DNA of 64,000 nt, from contig NZ_CP150637.1 in assembly GCF_038500265.1 (NCBI RefSeq), forward strand, positions 2,499,335-2,563,334, given 5' to 3'. The notes under the pieces are model-generated. The model was not told where the DNA came from and searched no databases. It saw nothing but the letters and a program-made list of their open reading frames with translations. Both the position numbers and the translations under genes were made by a program. The first letter of the stretch is position 1, and the number at the start of each line of letters is the position of its first letter. This document shows positions 37,183 through 46,435 of the stretch, one piece after another. This DNA is from Ignatzschineria larvae DSM 13226. GTDB taxonomy: Bacteria; Pseudomonadota; Gammaproteobacteria; Cardiobacteriales; Wohlfahrtiimonadaceae.

Positions 37183-38661
37183 ATGCACTTTCAGGATCTT
37201 CGGGAGTTTATTGCTTTTTTAGAGACGCGTGGCGAGTTGAAGCGAATTAATGCGGAAATTGATCCTCATCTTGAGATGACAGAGATTAGTGATCGTGTTT
37301 TACGGCAACAAGGACCCGCATTACTCTTTGAAAATCCGAAAGGGAGCGATATGCCGGTATTAACGAATCTATTTGGCACGCCGGAACGTGTGGCCTTTGG
37401 TATGGGGCAAGAATCGGTAGATAAGCTTCGGGAGATCGGGGAGTTTCTCGCTTTTTTACGGGAACCTGAGCCGCCTGAGAATTTCAAAGATGCGATGGAT
37501 AAATTACCCAAATTCAAACAAGTACTCTCTATGCGTCCGAAGCGGGTTAAAAGACCGCTCTGCCAAGAAGTGATTCTTGAGAAAGAGGAGATTGATCTCA
37601 CCGCAATGCCGATTCAACACTGTTGGCCTGGTGATGTGGCACCGCTTGTGACGTGGGGTTTGACGATTACCAAAGGTCCTTCGAAAAAACGGCAAAATTT
37701 AGGGATCTATCGGCAACAGGTGATTGGTAAAAATCGTCTGATTATGCGATGGCTTGCGCATCGTGGTGGTGCGCTCGATTATCGTGATTTTCGGTTAAAA
37801 AATCCCGGCGAGCCTTTTCCTGTTGTCGTGGCCTTAGGTGCCGATCCGGCAACGATTCTCGGAGCGGTTACGCCGGTACCTGATGCGCTTTCTGAGTATG
37901 CTTTTGCGGGTCTGTTACGTGGTAAGCGCACGCAAGTTGCGAAAGCATTAATGCATCCGCATCTATCCGTTCCAGCTACTGCTGAGATCATTCTTGAGGG
38001 GTATATCTATCCTGACGATATGGCGGATGAAGGGCCTTACGGTGATCATACAGGTTACTACAATGAAGTTGATCGCTTCCCTGTTTTTACGGTCGAGCGT
38101 ATGACAACGCGGGTTAATCCCATTTATCATTCCACTTATACAGGCCGTCCACCGGATGAGCCTGCGGTTTTAGGCGTAGCGCTCAATGAAGTTTTTGTCC
38201 CTATTCTACGTAAACAATTTACTGAGATTGTGGATTTCTATCTACCGCCAGAAGGCTGCTCTTATCGGATGGCGGTTGTTTCGATTAAGAAACAGTATGC
38301 AGGTCACGCTAAACGAGTGATGCTGGGCGTTTGGTCTTATCTACGACAATTTATGTATACGAAATTTATTATTATTGTTGATGAAGATATCAATTGCCGA
38401 GATTGGAATGACGTGATTTGGGCAATTACCACGCGAATGGATCCGGCAAGAGATACGGTAATGGTAGAAAATACCCCGATCGACTATCTTGATTTTGCTT
38501 CGCCAATCTCGGGATTGGGTTCAAAAATGGGTTTAGATGCTACAAATAAATGGCCAGGGGAAACAGATCGAGAATGGGGAACACCGATTATTAAAGATCC
38601 TAAAGTGGTTGCTAAAATCGATGACCTTTGGGAGAGTTTAGCGATTTTTGATAAAGCTTAA
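37183..38661 (+). CDS. ubiD: 3-octaprenyl-4-hydroxybenzoate decarboxylase UbiD
   Basis: This 492-residue prenylated-FMN-dependent decarboxylase of ubiquinone synthesis has the expected length and family landmarks: [18 protein letters not shown] at the start, [17 protein letters not shown], and [20 protein letters not shown] near the end. It removes the carboxylate from octaprenyl-hydroxybenzoate and needs UbiX for its cofactor; ubiX is not in this window. It is followed by dispersed repeat copy C. Confidence 0.96.
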   Translation: MHFQDLREFIAFLETRGELKRINAEIDPHLEMTEISDRVLRQQGPALLFENPKGSDMPVLTNLFGTPERVAFGMGQESVDKLREIGEFLAFLREPEPPENFKDAMDKLPKFKQVLSMRPKRVKRPLCQEVILEKEEIDLTAMPIQHCWPGDVAPLVTWGLTITKGPSKKRQNLGIYRQQVIGKNRLIMRWLAHRGGALDYRDFRLKNPGEPFPVVVALGADPATILGAVTPVPDALSEYAFAGLLRGKRTQVAKALMHPHLSVPATAEIILEGYIYPDDMADEGPYGDHTGYYNEVDRFPVFTVERMTTRVNPIYHSTYTGRPPDEPAVLGVALNEVFVPILRKQFTEIVDFYLPPEGCSYRMAVVSIKKQYAGHAKRVMLGVWSYLRQFMYTKFIIIVDEDINCRDWNDVIWAITTRMDPARDTVMVENTPIDYLDFASPISGLGSKMGLDATNKWPGETDREWGTPIIKDPKVVAKIDDLWESLAIFDKA

Positions 38662-38702
38662 TTTTAATATCTTGCGTTGATGAAAGATCGATATAGTCAA
38701 TT

Positions 38703-38848
38703 GGGTTTCAAAAAAATGGTTTTTAAACAGCTATTGTGAGGTTTTAAAAGAATATAAAACCGTACTAAACAACACTCGCAAGATGCCGGATAGAACAGTT
38801 TCCTTGCCTCGATCAACCGATGCCCCGGCATTTCAATAGGCTTATTTT
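38703..38848 (-). repeat. Dispersed repeat, copy C
   Basis: This copy is about 145 bp, in the same orientation as copy B. The core CGTACTAAACAACACT, GATGCCGGATAGAACAG and CCTTGCCTCGATCA is nearly identical to copies A and B, and the outer AT-rich third (TTTAAACAGCTATTGT) matches copy A best. It begins 42 bp after the ubiD stop. Confidence 0.8.
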
Positions 38849-38920
38849 GAACCGATATTGCAATACAGGATAAAAGTTGGGCGACTAGCACTGCAATATA
38901 GTTAATGATTAATGCCATCC

Positions 38921-38948
38921 CTAATATCATAACGCGTTATAATATTAG
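38921..38948. promoter_or_regulatory. 28-bp near-perfect palindrome over the slp -10
   Basis: ctaatatcataacg and cgttataatattag are reverse complements except for one pair. The right arm contains TATAAT (38938-38943), the likely -10 of the lipoprotein gene that starts 38 bp further on. Symmetry, length and position suggest a repressor operator; the factor is unknown. Confidence 0.65.
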
Positions 38949-38981
38949 GACAAATGACCTGATAAAACAGGAGGTAACAAT

Positions 38982-39548
38982 ATGTGGCAACGACTTTTAA
39001 AAATAAGCACCTTCTTGCTTTTGGCAATGGGATTAGGCGCTTGTGCATCCCTAAATAGTGGTAATATTTCGACCAATAATCCTAATGCCTACGGTGATGG
39101 GCAATTAACGATGTTTAACAATAAAGAGATCATCGGTAAAGAGTTTATGCTTGGTGGCTCTATTGTGACGATTAACCCACAAGGGGATCATATTAGGGTT
39201 GAAGTAGTACTCAATACCTTAGATCAAAATGGTTATCCAATGCGCAATCAACCGATGGATCAATATCGAATGATTGCAGATATCTATGGGCCGGTACGCA
39301 CTAATGGCTATTCTGCCGGAGATTACTTTACGGCGGTGGGGCTAGTGAAGCAGGCTGAGAATGTCAAAATGGGGGGTGAAACCATTCGTGTGATTACGCT
39401 TAATGCGACAGATTATGATTTCTGGCGTGATCCTCGTCGAGAAGTCTATTATGATGAGCCATTTTTTAATAGCCCTGCATTGCGCTTTGGCTATTATCAA
39501 CCCTATTGGGGAGTGGGCTTTGGACCCTATTTTCCTTATTACTACTAA
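38982..39548 (+). CDS. Slp-family outer-membrane lipoprotein
   Basis: This 188-residue protein has a lipoprotein signal ending in the lipobox LGAC (Cys about residue 21), then an Slp-like beta domain (MLGGSIVTINPQGDHIRVEVV; PMRNQPMDQYRMIADI; AGDYFTAVGLV). The tail is aromatic and Gly-rich (FGYYQPYWGVGFGPYFPYYY). Slp proteins of E. coli are starvation- and stress-induced outer-membrane lipoproteins without a defined activity. It has a strong GGAGG ribosome site and a palindrome on its promoter, so it is likely tightly regulated. Confidence 0.75.
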   Translation: MWQRLLKISTFLLLAMGLGACASLNSGNISTNNPNAYGDGQLTMFNNKEIIGKEFMLGGSIVTINPQGDHIRVEVVLNTLDQNGYPMRNQPMDQYRMIADIYGPVRTNGYSAGDYFTAVGLVKQAENVKMGGETIRVITLNATDYDFWRDPRREVYYDEPFFNSPALRFGYYQPYWGVGFGPYFPYYY

Positions 39549-39719
39549 GATGGTTTGAGGGTTAGCTATCCATAGAATCCGGTGCGTAATCGGCTGAAAT
39601 TTGATATTATCAAACGATTTCATTTAAGGTTTCATTAGTGGGTTTCACTTAAATAATATTTATTTTAAAAATTTAATCTAAAATAAGATGTTTGGACTGT
39701 TGGGATTAATAAAGGGCAT

Positions 39720-40970
39720 ATGAGTTTATTCATATTAGGAATTGGACATAAAACAGCTTCGGTAGAGATACGGGAGCGTGCAACACTTGTGCCCGAGAAT
39801 ATTCACGCATTTTTAACAATGGCAAAAACTTGTCATATTGCAAGTGAAATCGTTGTACTCTCTACTTGTAACCGTACAGAGTTTTACTTCTACGATTTTA
39901 CGATGTCTGTGGAAGAGTTTTGTGAAATATGGGCAAATTACTCTGAGCTTGATGTTAAAACTGCACAAAATCATCTCTATCAGTATGAGGGGGATCGTGC
40001 AGTTGAGCATATCTTTCGTGTCGCTTCCGGGCTTGAGTCGCTTATTTTGGGAGAGCCTCAAATTATGGGGCAGCTCAAAGAGGCGCTTCGTGTGGCAACA
40101 GAGCATCAAATGGCGCGTAAATATCTGCAGCGCACTTTGCAGATGAGTTTTAATATTGCGAAAGAAGTTCGAACTGAGACCAATATCGGCGCTTTTGCAG
40201 TATCGGTGGCATTTTCGGCGGTGCAATTAGCGAAGAATATCTTCGATGGTTTAGAACATCACCACGTTCTATTATTAGGGGCCGGCGAGACAATTGAACT
40301 CGTGGCGCGTCATTTGATAGAGGCAGGTGTTCGAAACTTAAGTATTGTCAATCGCCGAGTAGAACGGGCATCGATGATGATTGAAGAGTTGGGTGTTCCG
40401 GCGAGTGCGCATAGTTTAGAGGAGTTGGCAGATTGCTTGCCGGTAGCGGATATCGTCGTAGCTTCAACAGCGGCGCAAGAAGCATTAATTACTAAAGAGA
40501 TGGTTAAAAATGCGCTCAAACTACGAAAAAATAGGCCGATGCTTTTGATCGATCTTGCCGTACCAAGGGATATCTCACCGGAGCTTGATAAGCTCTCAAA
40601 TATTTATCTCTATACTGTAGACAATTTGAATGCAATTGTGGAAGATAATCAAAAGGCTAGAGAGGAAGCAGCGCTTTTAGCGGAGCGTTATATCGCAGAA
40701 GGTATTGCCCGTTGGCAATCTTGGTATCAGTTAGCAGAAATAGGAAGTTCAGTACAAGCATTACAAGATTATGCGGCGACTGAACGGGAGTTAGCGGTCA
40801 CTCGTTTATTGAATCAGATGAATGATGCTAAAGATGCGGAGTTGATACGTAAGATGGCGACTCAATTAACAAATCGGCTACTTCACCCTATGATTGAACA
40901 TCTCAAAGCGCTAGAAGAGGCGGATGAAAAAGTGAAAGTCACCGAGCTTATTGCGCAATTTAAGGTTTAA
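39720..40970 (+). CDS. hemA: Glutamyl-tRNA reductase HemA
   Basis: This 416-residue protein carries out the first step of tetrapyrrole synthesis by the C5 route, reducing glutamyl-tRNA to glutamate-1-semialdehyde. It has GIGHKTASVEIRE, the active-site Cys50 in LSTCNRTEFY, the tRNA/substrate stretch SGLESLILGEPQI, and an NADPH Rossmann site LLGAGETIELVARHL. A C-terminal dimerisation helix follows. In many gammaproteobacteria prfA or lolB neighbour hemA; here hpt follows by 57 bp instead. Confidence 0.97.
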   Translation: MSLFILGIGHKTASVEIRERATLVPENIHAFLTMAKTCHIASEIVVLSTCNRTEFYFYDFTMSVEEFCEIWANYSELDVKTAQNHLYQYEGDRAVEHIFRVASGLESLILGEPQIMGQLKEALRVATEHQMARKYLQRTLQMSFNIAKEVRTETNIGAFAVSVAFSAVQLAKNIFDGLEHHHVLLLGAGETIELVARHLIEAGVRNLSIVNRRVERASMMIEELGVPASAHSLEELADCLPVADIVVASTAAQEALITKEMVKNALKLRKNRPMLLIDLAVPRDISPELDKLSNIYLYTVDNLNAIVEDNQKAREEAALLAERYIAEGIARWQSWYQLAEIGSSVQALQDYAATERELAVTRLLNQMNDAKDAELIRKMATQLTNRLLHPMIEHLKALEEADEKVKVTELIAQFKV

Positions 40971-40983
40971 AATGACGGAAGTT

Positions 40984-40992
40984 TGTTATAAT
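40984..40992 (+). promoter_or_regulatory. Extended -10 (TGTTATAAT) of hpt
   Basis: A TGnTATAAT extended -10 lies about 36 bp before the hpt start, just after hemA. No good -35 is visible, which is usual for extended -10 promoters. Confidence 0.5.
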
Positions 40993-41027
40993 TGCCAAGT
41001 TGATTTTTTATTTACTTAAGGAACACT

Positions 41028-41579
41028 ATGTCAATTACGTTTGAAGAAGCGCAAGATATTATTATTCAATCAGAAGAGATTGTCTCCGCTTCAGAAGTTC
41101 AAAATGCATATGATGCAATGGGAAAAGCAATTACTTATGATCTAGAGCTATCAGATCCTCTAGTATTAGTGGTGATGAATGGTGCATTAATTCCCGCGGG
41201 CGAGTTGTTAACTCGTCTTAATTTCCCTTTTCAAATCGGTTATCTCCATGCAACACGCTATAACGGAAAAACGGAAGGTTCTGAGCTTGAGTGGATTGTA
41301 AAGCCCTCAGTGGATGTAAAAAATAGAGTTGTGCTCTTGATTGAAGATATCTTTGATGAAGGAACAACGCTTAAAGAGATCGTGAATGTACTCAACCAGA
41401 TGGGAGCACAAGTCGTTTATACTGCAGCCTTAGTCAATAAAGTACATGATCGTAAGCCCAAAGATTTTAAAGTGAATTATATCGGCTTAGATGTTGAAGA
41501 TCGCTATATCTTTGGTTGTGGTATGGATTATCATGAATATTGGCGTAATTTGCCGGGTATTTGGGCGCTTAAAGAATAA
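41028..41579 (+). CDS. hpt: Hypoxanthine-guanine phosphoribosyltransferase family
   Basis: This 183-residue purine-salvage enzyme of the type I PRTase fold has the PRPP-binding motif VVLLIEDIFDEGTTL near residue 102, preceded by the LVVMNGALIPAGELL loop. C-terminal DVEDRYIFGCGMDYHEYWRNLPGIW matches the hypoxanthine PRTase hood. It converts hypoxanthine or guanine with PRPP to IMP or GMP. It starts 57 bp after hemA and 60 bp before tolB. Confidence 0.88.
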   Translation: MSITFEEAQDIIIQSEEIVSASEVQNAYDAMGKAITYDLELSDPLVLVVMNGALIPAGELLTRLNFPFQIGYLHATRYNGKTEGSELEWIVKPSVDVKNRVVLLIEDIFDEGTTLKEIVNVLNQMGAQVVYTAALVNKVHDRKPKDFKVNYIGLDVEDRYIFGCGMDYHEYWRNLPGIWALKE

Positions 41580-41639
41580 CCTAAATTCCTTAATTACGAC
41601 CTGATGGGATCTGTTTTTATTAGATGAGGTGAGGAAAAG

Positions 41640-42911
41640 ATGAGTCAATTTCGAGTGAAATATTTCAAACAATGGCTGTTACTGATGATCTTCTCATTAG
41701 TTGCGATTATGCCTGTTTCGGCGCAAGTGAAACTGGAAATCGTAAAGGCTTCTAGTAATGCATATCCTATTGCTCTGGTAGATCAGGCGACTAATAGCCA
41801 ACCATTTTTGACGGTGATCTCTAATGACCTACAACGTTCAGGGCGTTTTATCCCTAAAACAGGTTTAGCTGTACCGCAACAATTAACGAGCGTTGCGCAA
41901 GCAGATAGCGGTATTTGGCGTGCGGCAGGGATTAACTTTATTGTGATCATGACGCAAAAAGGGAATATGCTTCAGGTCGATGTGGGCGATACCTTTTCTC
42001 GCACTGTACGCGCAAGCCGACAATTTCAATATGTCAATGATGAGAAGGGGGAGCGTTTAGTTGCGCATAAGGTTGCAGACTTTATCTATGAAACGATTTT
42101 AGGAGTGCCGGGGTCATTTAGTTCTAAGGTTGCCTATGTTTCACGCAATAATAATCGCAATTTTTCTTTAGTGGTTGCTGATGCTGATGGTGCTTATCCT
42201 CAAGTGATTTTAGAATCAGCTGAACCAATTCTTTCGCCGACTTGGTCGCCTGATGGTCGTAAAATTGCCTATGCTTCTTTTGAAAAGAAACGTAACCAAA
42301 TTGTTGTACAAGATCTTTATAGTGGTCAGCGTCATGTTGTGATTAGTGAACCGGGTATTAATTCTGCACCTACATGGTCACCCGATGGAACAAAGCTTGC
42401 TTTTACGCTCTCTAAAGATGGAAGCCCTGAAATTTATCGTGCCAATATTGATGGCAGTGATCTTCGTCGTTTAACGAATCATCCAGGCATTGATACGGAA
42501 CCAGCCTGGGGTAGAGATGGAATGATCTATTTCACCTCGGATCGAGGCGGTTCACCACAAATTTATAAAATGTCTGAAAATGGCGGCCCTGCTGTTCGAG
42601 TTTCGAATACCGGGAATTACAATGCAAACGCATCCCTTTCAGCAGATGGTAAACAGCTAGCCATGATGCAACGTCTACCAGGGCAAGGATTTGGAATTGC
42701 AGTGATGGATCTAACGACAGGGGAAGTAAAACGTTTAACCAACGGTGGCAAGGATGAAGCACCGAGTTTTTCTGGTAATAGCCATATGATTCTCTACTCA
42801 GATGGTAGAGGTGGTTTAAAGGTCATTTCAACCGATGGTAATGTTGAGCAACGATTTTATGGAATAGGGGCTGATGTCCGTAAACCAAGTTGGTCTCCTA
42901 ATGTCCGCTAA
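41640..42911 (+). CDS. tolB: Tol-Pal system periplasmic protein TolB
   Basis: This 423-residue protein has a signal peptide (about 1-29, cut after VSA) and an N-terminal alpha/beta domain, then a six-bladed propeller. The propeller is marked by repeats such as SPTWSPDGRKIAYAS, APTWSPDGTKLAFT, EPAWGRDGMIYFTSD, and PSWSPN at the end. TolB binds Pal and helps constrict the outer membrane at division. It is followed by pal 44 bp downstream. tolQ, tolR and tolA are not next to it here. Confidence 0.96.
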   Translation: MSQFRVKYFKQWLLLMIFSLVAIMPVSAQVKLEIVKASSNAYPIALVDQATNSQPFLTVISNDLQRSGRFIPKTGLAVPQQLTSVAQADSGIWRAAGINFIVIMTQKGNMLQVDVGDTFSRTVRASRQFQYVNDEKGERLVAHKVADFIYETILGVPGSFSSKVAYVSRNNNRNFSLVVADADGAYPQVILESAEPILSPTWSPDGRKIAYASFEKKRNQIVVQDLYSGQRHVVISEPGINSAPTWSPDGTKLAFTLSKDGSPEIYRANIDGSDLRRLTNHPGIDTEPAWGRDGMIYFTSDRGGSPQIYKMSENGGPAVRVSNTGNYNANASLSADGKQLAMMQRLPGQGFGIAVMDLTTGEVKRLTNGGKDEAPSFSGNSHMILYSDGRGGLKVISTDGNVEQRFYGIGADVRKPSWSPNVR

Positions 42912-42955
42912 GAGAATAGTAATGATAGTTTAATGACGATTTTGAGAGGATGAAT

Positions 42956-43459
42956 ATGGGTAAGTTAATGGTAAGAGGAATTTCAGTTCTACTCTGCAGT
43001 GCATTAATTGCCGCTTGTAGCACTACAGGAAGTGGTCTTAGTGGCGAAAATGGTGGTGGACAAGGGTATGGCTATGGTTATAACAATGGGCCTACTAGCA
43101 CTTATTATGATGCTGATTATGGTAAACGTGGTACAGCAGATCGAATTATCTACTTTGATTTTGATTCAGATCGTTTGCGTGCAGAGTCGTATGATGTGGT
43201 CAAAGCGCATGCAGATGAGCTAAAACGTAATCCTAATCGTGGCGTATGGCTTGAGGGACATACGGATGATCGTGGATCTCATGAGTACAATATGGGGCTT
43301 GGCGAACGTCGAGCGAATAGTGTGAAATCATTAATGCTACAATCTGGTGCTAATCCCAATCAGATTCGCGTACGAAGCTATGGTAAGGAGATGCCGGCAG
43401 TTTCAGGATATGATGAAGCGGCTTGGGCGCAAAATCGGCGGGTAGAGATTGTTTATTAA
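42956..43459 (+). CDS. pal: Peptidoglycan-associated lipoprotein Pal
   Basis: This ~167-residue lipoprotein has the lipobox LIAAC and a Gly/Tyr-rich linker, then an OmpA-type peptidoglycan-binding domain (IIYFDFDSDRLRAESYDVV; LEGHTDDRGSHEYNMGLGERRANSV; NRRVEIVY). It links the outer membrane to the wall with TolB. I choose the ATG at 42956: the alternative at 42950 would sit directly on the AGAGGA ribosome site. No cpoB (ybgF) follows; msbA comes next after a terminator. Confidence 0.95.
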   Translation: MGKLMVRGISVLLCSALIAACSTTGSGLSGENGGGQGYGYGYNNGPTSTYYDADYGKRGTADRIIYFDFDSDRLRAESYDVVKAHADELKRNPNRGVWLEGHTDDRGSHEYNMGLGERRANSVKSLMLQSGANPNQIRVRSYGKEMPAVSGYDEAAWAQNRRVEIVY

Positions 43460-43493
43460 TTTAATTTATTATTAATTTTAATTGAATGCAGTT

Positions 43494-43546
43494 AAAGCAC
43501 TTATAGCGCTCTGAATATTCTCTATTTCAAAGCGATAAGTGCTTTT
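43494..43546 (+). terminator. Terminator of tolB-pal
   Basis: aaagcacttat(ag)cgct pairs with agcg(at)aagtgcttt, with a long loop and a short T run. It lies 34 bp after pal. Confidence 0.7.
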
Positions 43547-43569
43547 CTGTTGACGTATAGGAAAAATGT

Positions 43570-45315
43570 GTGGTTAAACAGAAGAGCTTAGGGTTATACA
43601 AACGGATTTTGTCGTACTCTTTCCAATATCCTTTGATCGTAGTGACGGCGCTGACATGTGTCATTCTCGGAGGGTTTTCTGAAGCGGGGTTATTCTGGCT
43701 TTTAAAACCAATATTAGATCAAGGTTTTGTTGAGAAAAATTCACTCTTTATTAAAATGATGCCGTGGATGGTAGTGGGTGCCTTTATCTGTATGAGTGCA
43801 CTTAATTTTGCTGGAAGCTTTGGTATGCAGTGGGTTTCACAGCAAGTGATTACAAAGTTGCGCCTGCAGATGTACGATAAGATTCTTCATCTACCGCAAA
43901 GAGATTATGATCAACATTCAACGGGCTATTTTATGTCAAAACTCACTTTTGATATTGCCCAGTTAATGGCCGTGAGTTCAATGACGCTTGTCTCTATTAT
44001 TAAAGATAGCGCTGTGATTTTAGGGCTCATTATTGTTATGTTTGTCAATGATTGGGTCATTACCTTAATGGTCTTCTTGATGGCACCAATACTTTATCTT
44101 ATTTTGAGGTATGTTTCTCGGCGTTTACGAGGGATTGCCCGCACGATGCAAGGACATATGGGTGAATTTAACCATGTGCTTGAGGAAGGCATTCGGGGGC
44201 AAAAAGAGGTTAAACTCTTTAATGCTTATGAACAGATGAATAACCGTTTTCGTAAAGTGAATCATCATCTTCGACATTTGAGCATGAAAAGCTTAGTGGC
44301 AAGCCAATTAGCAAGCCCGATTTCTCAAGTATTTCTGGTTATTTTTATCGCAATGGTGATCTGGTATGCTTCAAATCAAGCCACAGAAGATGCAATTACA
44401 ATCGGCAGTTTCTTGTCATTACTAGCTGCAATGGTTGGGATGTTAACGCCTATTAAACGTTTAGTCAGTATGAATGAGTCTCTGCAACGAGGGGCTGCTG
44501 GTGCTGAAGGGGTTTTTGGAATTTTAGATGCCGAACCTGAAGAAAATCATGGAACGATGATCTTACCGAAAGTCAATGGACATATTGTTTATAACAATGT
44601 GAAATTCCAATATGAACGCAGTGAACAATTAGCCTTAAAAGGGATTGATCTTGAGATTTTACCAAAAGAAACGGTTGCGCTAGTAGGTGCATCGGGGAGT
44701 GGTAAGAGTACTTTTGCGAATCTTCTTTCGCGTTTCTACTCTGTCACCGAGGGTGAGATTTTATTAGATGGGCATCGGATTGAAGAGATTGAGTTGATGG
44801 ATTATCGTAGCTATATTAGCTATGTGGGTCAGCATGTGATTCTTTTCGCCGATACGATTGCGAATAATATTAATTTTGGTAATACGCACTGTACTCGAGC
44901 GGATATCGAGCGAGCGGCAAAGCTTGCCAATGCGGCTGATTTTATAGAAGCCTTGCCACAAGGTTATGACACCGTAATTGGTGAAAATGGTGCGAAGTTA
45001 TCTGGTGGACAGCGTCAACGGATTGCTATTGCGAGAGCTTTATTAAAAGATGCGCCAATTCTCATTTTTGATGAGGCAACGAGTAGCTTAGATAATGAGA
45101 GTGAATACGCGATTCAAAAAGCATTAAAAAGTATTAGTGCTGAAAAAACAACAATTATTATTGCACATCGATTATCAACAATCGAACATGCGGATAAAAT
45201 TGTGGTGTTTAATCAAGGGGAGATTGTGGAAATTGGTCGGCATGAAGAGCTACTTGAAAAAGGTGGTTTTTACGCTAAGCTTTATCGTGTGGATAAGCAA
45301 GAAGAAGCGGTTTAA
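43570..45315 (+). CDS. msbA: Lipid A export ABC transporter MsbA
   Basis: This 581-residue half-transporter has six membrane helices (about 1-310) and a C-terminal ATPase domain with Walker A GASGSGKST, the signature LSGGQRQRIAIARALL, Walker B ILIFDEATSSLD and an H-loop. It flips lipid A-core across the inner membrane. The start is GTG at 43570 with AGGA 8 bp upstream; the ATG at 43566 is out of frame. lpxK usually follows msbA but is absent here. Confidence 0.92.
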   Translation: MVKQKSLGLYKRILSYSFQYPLIVVTALTCVILGGFSEAGLFWLLKPILDQGFVEKNSLFIKMMPWMVVGAFICMSALNFAGSFGMQWVSQQVITKLRLQMYDKILHLPQRDYDQHSTGYFMSKLTFDIAQLMAVSSMTLVSIIKDSAVILGLIIVMFVNDWVITLMVFLMAPILYLILRYVSRRLRGIARTMQGHMGEFNHVLEEGIRGQKEVKLFNAYEQMNNRFRKVNHHLRHLSMKSLVASQLASPISQVFLVIFIAMVIWYASNQATEDAITIGSFLSLLAAMVGMLTPIKRLVSMNESLQRGAAGAEGVFGILDAEPEENHGTMILPKVNGHIVYNNVKFQYERSEQLALKGIDLEILPKETVALVGASGSGKSTFANLLSRFYSVTEGEILLDGHRIEEIELMDYRSYISYVGQHVILFADTIANNINFGNTHCTRADIERAAKLANAADFIEALPQGYDTVIGENGAKLSGGQRQRIAIARALLKDAPILIFDEATSSLDNESEYAIQKALKSISAEKTTIIIAHRLSTIEHADKIVVFNQGEIVEIGRHEELLEKGGFYAKLYRVDKQEEAV

Positions 45316-45507
45316 AGCGATTGTATTGGAATAGCGTAATAACTTTTTGTATTAAAAATCCCACAATGTTGGAAATTTGATGCAAAAATGTATCAATTCT
45401 AATAAAAATAAGATATGATTAACCCGTTAGTTTGTATTATTTGAAGGTAACTTGTTACAACTGTCTGTAATACATTTATTTTAATTCGTAATTAAGTGGA
45501 GACTTAT

Positions 45508-46038
45508 ATGAAAAAGCAATTAATTATTGCTGCATTAGCAGGTCTATTCGCGACTTCTACAGCTGTAGCGGCGACAGATTCGTTAATTGATAGACAAGGT
45601 GATTTTGTTAAAGACCGTCAAGGTGAGTGTGTATTAGTAAAAGATGGTGTTCCTGGATGTGGCGTTGTAATCCAAGATCTTACTTTCTCAGCAGATACTT
45701 TCTTTGATTTTGATAAAGCAACACTTCGTCCACAAGGCCGTGAGTTACTTAACAAAGTAGCCGCTGAGCTTGTTAAAAACGAAAATGGTGTAAAATCAAT
45801 CAGCCTTACTGGTTTCACTGATTCAGTAGGTAGTGCTGCTTATAACCAAAAATTATCACTTCGTCGTGCAGATTCAGTACGTGATTATTTAATTGAAAGA
45901 GGCGTTAGCCCATCATTAATCACAGCTCAAGGTGATGGCATTAGCTATACATTTGATAATGCAACTGCAGAAGGCCGTGCTAAAAACCGTCGTGTAGATG
46001 TTAAAATCGAAGCTGTAAGAAAAGTAAACGTAGACTAA
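45508..46038 (+). CDS. OmpA-family peptidoglycan-binding protein
   Basis: This ~176-residue protein has a signal peptide (about 1-21, cut after AVA), a short linker with two cysteines (GECVLVKDGVPGC, probably a disulfide), and an OmpA C-terminal domain (FFDFDKATLRPQGRELL; LTGFTDSVGSAAYNQKLSLRRADSV; NRRVDVKI). It lacks the beta barrel of OmpA, so it is a small soluble or loosely attached wall-binding protein. I start at the ATG at 45508 with GTGGAG before it rather than the in-frame GTG at 45496. Codon use is strongly biased, suggesting high expression. Confidence 0.88.
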   Translation: MKKQLIIAALAGLFATSTAVAATDSLIDRQGDFVKDRQGECVLVKDGVPGCGVVIQDLTFSADTFFDFDKATLRPQGRELLNKVAAELVKNENGVKSISLTGFTDSVGSAAYNQKLSLRRADSVRDYLIERGVSPSLITAQGDGISYTFDNATAEGRAKNRRVDVKIEAVRKVNVD

Positions 46039-46084
46039 TCTAATTACATGATTTAATTCTATTTTTATATAGTCTGAAAGAATA

Positions 46085-46115
46085 AAAAAGCACTCTGAGA
46101 TCGGAGTGCTTTTTT
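46085..46115 (+). terminator. Terminator of the OmpA-like gene
   Basis: The stem aaaaagcactc / gagtgcttttt has a short loop and a T run. It lies 47 bp after the stop codon. Confidence 0.9.
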
Positions 46116-46208
46116 GCTATTCGCTATTTCAACTTTAGATAATAGTTATTATTATCGTCTGTTGAAATATGTGCTCTATTTACATATATAAAAATGTAAA
46201 AATAAAAA

Positions 46209-46413
46209 AGGATGCGCCCCGTAGTAGTCGGTTGCAAATTGCCAAGACTCTTGAACGCGTAGGTTCAAGTGGATACTGCATAAATCACATTAGGCTTCTG
46301 AACTAAATCAGCTTGCACACCGTGACCTAATAACAGCTAACTCCAAAGTATCATATTTAGGATCAAGAGGTGTATGACAATAAAAACGCTCGTACATAAC
46401 AGGAACGCATCAA
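46209..46413 (-). ncRNA. ssrS: 6S RNA (RNA polymerase regulator)
   Basis: Read on the minus strand, the closing stem is GATGCGTTCC (from about 46411) with GGGGCGCATC (to about 46211). Between them lie the conserved AGAAGCCT block and the hairpin CACTTGAACC-TACGC-GTTCAAG, equivalent to CACCTTGAACC..GGTTCAAGG of E. coli 6S, followed by a long AC/GC-rich arm. Length is about 205 nt. A T run follows the 3' end. 6S mimics an open promoter and holds sigma-70 polymerase in stationary phase. It follows comF, not fau as in enterics. Confidence 0.82.
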
Positions 46414-46435
46414 CAATAGTCTTACATAGATTAGG

